Of a DNA stretch of 13,454 bases, positions 5,857 to 11,046 are shown one piece after another. Position numbers and translations under genes: made by a program. The notes under the pieces are model-generated. The model was given only the letters and a program-made list of their open reading frames with translations. It was not told the origin of the DNA and searched no databases. The stretch comes from an uncultured Actinomyces sp. Its GTDB lineage: Bacteria > Actinomycetota > Actinomycetes > Actinomycetales > Actinomycetaceae. The stretch covers positions 1 through 13,454 of the forward strand of contig CAJZDJ010000053.1 of assembly GCA_915063485.1 (NCBI GenBank), given 5' to 3'. Within the stretch, counting starts at the first letter, position 1, and each line of letters begins with the position of its first letter.

Positions 5857-8765
5857 TTCTTTCTCCTGAAGTTAGCGCGCATGGTCTGCAGCCACTGCGG
5901 CACACGCATCCCTAATGAAACTGGAGATACCGCAGCTAGCCATCGACGCGTGCGTCGCCTACTGGCACCAAGGTGCTGTTTAAGATTTTGCATCTCTAGC
6001 CATAAGGGTTCCTGGGAATCAGCTGAAAGCTGCTGCTCAGTTAGCTCCAGATTGGCGTTATTTGAACGTTTTTTAGACTTTTGTTTATCTGCAAAGCGCC
6101 CCTTGCGTTGCTTACGACCCACTTGGGGTGCTTCGTAGCCACTTTCGTGCCCAACTCCCTGGGGATCTGGCAGTTTGGCGGGGTTTTGGGCGCCATCAAC
6201 GGTAGTTAGGCTCACCTGCTCCGACTGGCCGAAAGCTACCGCGTTGACTGACAACGCAAAGTTACGCACCGAGCCTGGCGGGAAGTTAGAGCCAAAGACC
6301 GGCTCTAGCGCGTCGGTTCGTGCCTGCGCTAGGCGCTGGGAGCGTTCGCGAGCGCGGGCCCACTTGGCTTTAAGGGCCTTAATGGGGTGACGACGGCGCT
6401 TTTGGCGTCCCTTTACGGGCACGTACAGGGGCGCCGCCACTGCAGCACTACCTGCGCTGCCAGGGGCTTGACCGCCTGCAAACTGAGCGCCACCTGCCAA
6501 GCCGTGGGCGCCGTCGTTAGCGACGCCGGCACCACCAGAGCCCGCCCCAACAGCAGCGCTACCAGCGGCGTTAGCGGCCGCAATGGCCTCGGCGCCACGC
6601 AGTTTAGGCGCCAAATCAACCTGCCCACCCAGTGCCTGGGCGTTACGTTTAGCCTGTTGCTTGGCGCGTTTAGCCTGGGCCACCTGGGCGGCGGCGGCAT
6701 CATAATCAGCCAGCGCAATATCCAGGTAGCGTGCCATCTGGGTGCGGGTGGCGTTAGTGGGCAGCTTGATGCCATAGTCGCGCATCCAGTCTTCCAGCTC
6801 CGCCCAGGCCCCCAGGGCGCTACCGAGCTCGTCGCGGTTACGACGTCGGCGCCCACGCACCGCTTTAAGCGCCAAAATCAGCGCAAACGGGGAGCTAACC
6901 AAAGCGGCCACACCCAGCCCCTGCCCCACCAGCAGCAGGTAGTGGGCCCAGTCAAAGCCATGCTTTTTCTTAGTGTCACGGTCGTCAGACACATCCGGGG
7001 TCAGGTCAGCTTGCTCCTGCGGAGGCGGCGGTGCCTGCAACACCTGCGGACGCGGCTTGGGCTTGGGCTGCGGCTTGGGGTTAACCAGTTTCTTGTCACG
7101 CGGCGGGGTGGGGTCAAAAGCCACCCAGTCGCCGTCGAAGTTAACCTCCACCCAGGCGTGCGCCATAGTGCCCGTAACCTCTAGCGTGCCCTTGGAGTAA
7201 TGCTCAGGGTAGAAACCCAGCACCACGCGGGCTGGATAACCAGCCTGGCGGGCCATAAGCGCCATAGCCACGGCGTACTGCTCGTCATCACCCACCATGT
7301 AGTAGTTGGGTTCTAGCAGCTCATCAATGCGGGCGGTGCGGTGACCGGGGCGCGCCATCGAGTCTGAGCCGTCAGAGTAGTAGCCCTCATCATGGTATTT
7401 AGTGGCCATGGCGCGCACACGCCCCAGCGGGCTGTTAGCGTTACCCACAAACTCACGCAGACGCGTAGCCACCACAGCTGGCACATTAGTATCTGTGCCA
7501 TTTTTTACCTTCCCAAAGCTACGCTTAGATAGCTGAGCATCCGAATATGTAGGTACAGTAACCACATTTACGCTGTAGCTATCGCCTTTAACCAGGGTAC
7601 GGGTGCTAAGCAGGGCACCCAGATTGGATGAATAGAACAGATCCTGGGTTAGTCCCTGGCCTTTAAGCGGGGTGAAGCTACGCACCTGTCCTCCACCTGG
7701 CAGCCAGTTACCCTGGTAATCAACCATAGTGAAAGTCAGGTTATGGGTTTTAGCGCCTTTAGGTAATACGCGCGTATCAACCTGGGCCCCAACCCGCTTA
7801 AAACCCTCACCGTTGTCTGACGTCCCAACGCGCATAACGTTTCCGTCATAGGCGTCCATGGTGGCGACACGGATACGCTCACCATTTTGCAGCCCTGAAA
7901 CCTTAAACAAAGTGGTGTCTTTTTGAGTATCCACCCAGTAGTGCAGGCGTGTAAGCGGAGCCTGATACTCGGCAATATTCAGCGGCGGCGTCACATAGCT
8001 ACGCAAAACCTCACGGTTATTAGCCCCCGTCACCTGCGGGCCCAACACCGCCCCCGCAGCCATGGCACAAGCCAGCATCAGCAGCGTGCCCAGGCGGGCT
8101 CGACGGCGCAGCCGCCCCGCCCCCAAAGCGATCAGTCCGCGCTGGCCCCGGCCGTGACGCTTAGTAACCGCCCAAGCCGCCCACGCCAGCGCCACTACCG
8201 CCCCCACCAGCGCACTATCGCGCCCATAGGGAGCCTCAAAACCACCAAACAATGCCCCTACGGCAAACATCAGCCCAGCCGGAAGCAGCGCCCACAACTG
8301 GCTGCGCTGGTGGCGCAACACAATCGAAGCACCCAAGCCAGCACACACCATGGCGCTCAAATACGGCACCACCGTAATACCCGCATAGGCGTTAGCCGGC
8401 GGAGCCAAAGTCAGCAAGTCACGCCAACTAGTCACCGCCCCCAACACCAGGGTTTGCACCATTTGCAAAGACGGAAACACCTTAGCGCTAGCCAGATTCG
8501 GTAAAGCCAAAGCCCCACCTAGCAGGTAGGCAATCACCAGCGCCAAAATAGTTTCCAGCCGCCGCAGCCCCAGCCCGTAAGCAAGAGCGGTAACCACCAC
8601 AGCCAGCAAAGTGCCACCCATGGCCGCAATATAGCCAGACCAGTCCCCAAACACCGCCCCATGGCTAACACTGGCAGCCAACATCAGCAGCGTAAAAGCA
8701 ACCAGCCCCAGCCAGTTAAAAGCCCGACGTTTAGAACCAACCGTCTCAAGCCCATCAACACTCAT
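5853..8765 (-). CDS. TgpA/DUF3488-type membrane transglutaminase-like protein, catalytic Cys replaced by Asp
   Basis: The 970-residue protein has seven N-terminal TM segments (about 16-36, 42-66, 70-89, 128-150, 155-174, 184-200, 224-242), an extracellular region to about 605, an eighth TM (609-633) and a 337-residue cytoplasmic tail. Positive loops (RHQRS, KRHGRGQRG, RGRRRRNR) support this topology. The extracellular part contains a transglutaminase-core fold: GDDEQYAVA (492-500), ALMARQAGYPARVVLGF, AHAW with His536, and DPTP with Asp551. The position that is the nucleophilic Cys in G-x-C-x-x-[FY]-A is Asp494, so thiol catalysis is not expected. A proline-rich stalk (PKPQPKPKP, about 563-571) links the domain to TM8. 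The early tail resembles a DUF4129-like segment (ELEDWMRDYGIKLP) followed by an Ala/Lys/Gln helix and a very basic end. Its position after moxR and DUF58 genes is standard. Start ATGA overlap, AAAGG seven bases upstream. Confidence 0.93.
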   Translation of the reverse strand: MSVDGLETVGSKRRAFNWLGLVAFTLLMLAASVSHGAVFGDWSGYIAAMGGTLLAVVVTALAYGLGLRRLETILALVIAYLLGGALALPNLASAKVFPSLQMVQTLVLGAVTSWRDLLTLAPPANAYAGITVVPYLSAMVCAGLGASIVLRHQRSQLWALLPAGLMFAVGALFGGFEAPYGRDSALVGAVVALAWAAWAVTKRHGRGQRGLIALGAGRLRRRARLGTLLMLACAMAAGAVLGPQVTGANNREVLRSYVTPPLNIAEYQAPLTRLHYWVDTQKDTTLFKVSGLQNGERIRVATMDAYDGNVMRVGTSDNGEGFKRVGAQVDTRVLPKGAKTHNLTFTMVDYQGNWLPGGGQVRSFTPLKGQGLTQDLFYSSNLGALLSTRTLVKGDSYSVNVVTVPTYSDAQLSKRSFGKVKNGTDTNVPAVVATRLREFVGNANSPLGRVRAMATKYHDEGYYSDGSDSMARPGHRTARIDELLEPNYYMVGDDEQYAVAMALMARQAGYPARVVLGFYPEHYSKGTLEVTGTMAHAWVEVNFDGDWVAFDPTPPRDKKLVNPKPQPKPKPRPQVLQAPPPPQEQADLTPDVSDDRDTKKKHGFDWAHYLLLVGQGLGVAALVSSPFALILALKAVRGRRRRNRDELGSALGAWAELEDWMRDYGIKLPTNATRTQMARYLDIALADYDAAAAQVAQAKRAKQQAKRNAQALGGQVDLAPKLRGAEAIAAANAAGSAAVGAGSGGAGVANDGAHGLAGGAQFAGGQAPGSAGSAAVAAPLYVPVKGRQKRRRHPIKALKAKWARARERSQRLAQARTDALEPVFGSNFPPGSVRNFALSVNAVAFGQSEQVSLTTVDGAQNPAKLPDPQGVGHESGYEAPQVGRKQRKGRFADKQKSKKRSNNANLELTEQQLSADSQEPLWLEMQNLKQHLGASRRRTRRWLAAVSPVSLGMRVPQWLQTMRANFRRKK

Positions 8766-10009
8766 AGCGCCGCCTTTCGCAATAATGCCGGAAGCTCACT
8801 AAGCGCCCCCAAGTGCAGCAAATCCATTGCCCCCAAACGGTTACGCCCCGCCCGCCCCGGGCTCACCCGCAACACATAAGAACGCGCAGACACCGGCAAA
8901 CGCACCCAAGCACGCTCAATTAGCTCCAAATCAGCCCCTGAACCAGTAATCAACACCGCCACTGAGGCACCAGGACAAGCCGCCACCGCCTCCTTAGTCA
9001 ACTCCGGCAAGTCAGCGGCACGCCCATCCATCTCCACCAGGCTCAACGCATCCAAAGCCCGCTTAGGGTTAGGCAACGCCGGCACCCCCGCCTGAGTCAC
9101 CAAAGTAACCTCACGGCTAGCCTTAATCGTGGCCACAATCAACGACGCCGCCGCCGAGACAGCCACCTCAAACTCAGCCTCACTAGCCCAAGACGCCGCC
9201 CGCGTATCCAACACCACCAACAGGTGAGCCCGGCGCGTCTCCTCAAACTGACGCACCATCAACTTGCCGGTGTGAGCCGTAGACTTCCAGTGAATATTGC
9301 GCCGATCATCGCCGGGCACATACTCACGCAAAGTATGAAAAGACACATCCGAGCTAGACAAATCCCGGATCGTAGCCCCCTCAATATCCTTAATGAAACC
9401 AATGGCTTCACTTTCCAAAGCCACCGTACGCGGATGCACATACAGCTCAATGCGCTGACTCCAGCGGCGCTCGCGGCGCACTAGGCCCAGCCCGTCACCG
9501 TTAACACTGCGCACTGGGCCGATTGGCACCAGGCCGCGTCGGGCGGTGGGGATAGCCAGGGGTTGGCTAATCATCTGGCCGGCGCGCAGGGAGGGCACCA
9601 GCACGTCGGCGGTGGATTTACCTACCGGTAGTTCCATCACGGCTTTGCGGGTACGCCGGGTGCCGGCGTTGGTGGCTTGTAGCTCGCCGTAGGCGTTATC
9701 GCCCACCACCACCCGCTCGTTTTGCACATACAGGTTGATGTTGTGTTTACCCAATCCCAGGGCGCTTAGCGGGGATAGTAGGGCCAGTACACCGAGCACT
9801 AGGCCAATCACCGCCAGCTCCACCCAATGCGTTAGCAAGGCTAGGCCTAGCGCGCTTAGCGCCACTGCGGCCACGCCCCACCACAGGGGGGTGAGCACCT
9901 GGGTGGCGCGGGTGCGCAGGCGTCGCCAGCTAGTGGGTTTTTGGCCCTTTGCGCCAGGGTTTAAGTCGACGCCGCCGCGTGGGGACGTAGAGCTAGTTTT
10001 AGCGGCCAT
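8762..10009 (-). CDS. DUF58 membrane protein (MoxR partner)
   Basis: The 415-residue protein has a basic cytosolic N-terminus, two TM helices (about 41-60 and 64-84) and a soluble remainder with the DUF58 signature LREYVPGDDRRNIHWKSTA at 227-245. The C-terminal half is von Willebrand A-like: LLVVLDTRAAS (263-273) sits where a MIDAS DxSxS would be, but only Asp268 and a distal Ser273 are retained, so metal binding is doubtful. DUF58 proteins are almost always next to moxR and often a transglutaminase gene, as here; they are thought to be the partner or substrate-facing side of the MoxR chaperone-like ATPase. The gene begins three bases after the moxR stop (TAA-ACC-ATG). I find no Shine-Dalgarno match in the roughly 20 bases upstream, so translation probably depends on ribosomes finishing moxR. 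The stop overlaps the next start as ATGA. Confidence 0.94.
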   Translation of the reverse strand: MAAKTSSTSPRGGVDLNPGAKGQKPTSWRRLRTRATQVLTPLWWGVAAVALSALGLALLTHWVELAVIGLVLGVLALLSPLSALGLGKHNINLYVQNERVVVGDNAYGELQATNAGTRRTRKAVMELPVGKSTADVLVPSLRAGQMISQPLAIPTARRGLVPIGPVRSVNGDGLGLVRRERRWSQRIELYVHPRTVALESEAIGFIKDIEGATIRDLSSSDVSFHTLREYVPGDDRRNIHWKSTAHTGKLMVRQFEETRRAHLLVVLDTRAASWASEAEFEVAVSAAASLIVATIKASREVTLVTQAGVPALPNPKRALDALSLVEMDGRAADLPELTKEAVAACPGASVAVLITGSGADLELIERAWVRLPVSARSYVLRVSPGRAGRNRLGAMDLLHLGALSELPALLRKAAL

Positions 10010-10012
10010 GGT

Positions 10013-10978
10013 TTAGCTGTGTGCGGTGGGCGCGGGGACAGAAGCCAGAATCTGCTCAATGACACCTTCGGCGCTGGCGCCAGAGAACTGGGCGTCCACA
10101 TCCAGCACCAGGCGGTGAGCCCACACCACTGAGGCCAGCTCCCTGACGTCGTCGGGAATTACGTAGTTGCGCCCCTGAGCGGCAGCCCATACGCGCACCA
10201 CGCGGGTCATGGCGATAGCGCCACGGGTAGAGACCCCCACACGCACCTGCTGATGCAGGCGGGTGGCTTCAGCTAAGGCCGCAATGTAGTCCAGTACGGC
10301 GCCGTCGACATAGTTAGTTCCGGCTACATCCGCCAGCTGGGTGACCACAGCGGAGGAAACCACAGCCGACAATTTAGCGGAGCGGTCGGGGTTAGCTGAG
10401 TCAGCCAACACCTGGGCCATAGCCCCACGCTCGGGGTAGCCCACGGAGGTTTTCATCAAGAAACGGTCCAGCTGGGCTTCGGGCAGAGGGTAGGTGCCGG
10501 CCTGCTCAATGGGGTTTTGGGTGGCGATAACCATGAAGGGGCGCCCGGTGGAGTGGGTTTTGCCATCCACGGTAATTTGCGACTCTTCCATGACCTCCAG
10601 CAGCGCCGACTGGGTTTTGGGGCTGGCACGGTTGATCTCATCAGCCAGCACGATAGAGGCAAATACCGGGCCCTTGTGGAATTCCCACTGGCCGCTGCGC
10701 TGATCGTAGATGGTCACCCCGGTGATGTCGCTGGGTAGCAGGTCAGGGGTGAACTGGATACGCGAGTGGGTGCCTTGGATAGTGGCCGCCAGGGCGCGGG
10801 CCAGGGCGGTTTTGCCAGTGCCCGGGGCGTCTTCGAGCAGCAGGTGCCCCTCAGCCAGCATGGTGGTGACAGCCAGGCGAATTACCTGCTCTTTGCCCAG
10901 CAAGGCCTGCCCTACGTTAAGCACCATTTTGTTAAATAGATCAGCAAACTGGGCGGCGTTAGCCTGGGTGAGCGACAT
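10013..10978 (-). CDS. MoxR-family AAA+ ATPase
   Basis: The 321-residue cytosolic ATPase is of normal MoxR length and complete. Motifs: Walker A APGTGKTA (51-58, Lys56), Walker B VLADEINRA (110-118, Asp113/Glu114), sensor 1 in TQNPIEQ (Asn155), and PEAQLDRF with the Arg172 candidate for the inter-subunit finger. The C-terminal part fits the AAA lid domain. MoxR proteins use ATP to remodel or activate partner complexes, typically DUF58/VWA proteins, and the DUF58 gene follows after only three bases. The ATG at 10978 is chosen because AAAGGA (10986-10991) is seven bases upstream. It is the first gene after the only real intercistronic gap in the window, so it may also have its own promoter. Confidence 0.97.
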   Translation of the reverse strand: MSLTQANAAQFADLFNKMVLNVGQALLGKEQVIRLAVTTMLAEGHLLLEDAPGTGKTALARALAATIQGTHSRIQFTPDLLPSDITGVTIYDQRSGQWEFHKGPVFASIVLADEINRASPKTQSALLEVMEESQITVDGKTHSTGRPFMVIATQNPIEQAGTYPLPEAQLDRFLMKTSVGYPERGAMAQVLADSANPDRSAKLSAVVSSAVVTQLADVAGTNYVDGAVLDYIAALAEATRLHQQVRVGVSTRGAIAMTRVVRVWAAAQGRNYVIPDDVRELASVVWAHRLVLDVDAQFSGASAEGVIEQILASVPAPTAHS

Positions 10979-11046
10979 GGGTTATTCCTTTCAAAACTTT
11001 TCGCTGACGCTTATATACGGGGCAGCTTTATAGCTGCAAAGCTGGT
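10979..11046 (-). promoter_or_regulatory. Only intercistronic gap; weak promoter candidate and ribosome binding site for moxR
   Basis: These 68 bases separate the Ig/FN3 gene from moxR. On the minus strand, TTGCAG (11039-11034) and TATAAG (11015-11010) lie 18 bases apart. The -10 element matches five of six consensus positions, while the -35 is weak. A transcript from it would have a leader of roughly 25 bases, including AAAGGA (10991-10986) seven bases before the moxR ATG. The ribosome binding site is convincing; the promoter is speculative and read-through from the upstream gene is equally possible. Confidence 0.35.
11023..11044 (-). repeat. Inverted repeat just after the Ig/FN3 stop codon
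   Basis: On the minus strand CAGCTTT (11044-11038) pairs with AAAGCTG (11029-11023) around an eight-base loop. An overlapping alternative is GCAGCT (11037-11032) with AGCTGC (11027-11022) around four bases; the two cannot form together. There is no following T-run, so this is not a standard intrinsic terminator. It could act as an mRNA 3'-end stabiliser or processing site between the long surface-protein message and the moxR-kinase message, or be chance. Confidence 0.4.

Noticed and set aside
6387..7184. Plus-strand open frame of 265 codons opposite the transglutaminase gene
   Set aside because: It is antisense to a well-supported gene, covering its tail, TM8 and the end of the folded domain; its translation has no recognisable domain and is rich in Arg/His/Gln as expected for reverse-frame shadows.
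7923..8504. Plus-strand open frame of 193 codons rich in His/Gln/Arg/Ser
   Set aside because: It mirrors the TM-coding and first extracellular part of the transglutaminase-like protein; the composition is that of an antisense frame, with no domain or convincing start context.
11022..11044. Rho-independent terminator after the Ig/FN3 gene
   Set aside because: The stems are only 6-7 bp and are followed by CCCG rather than a T-run, so a standard intrinsic terminator is not supported.
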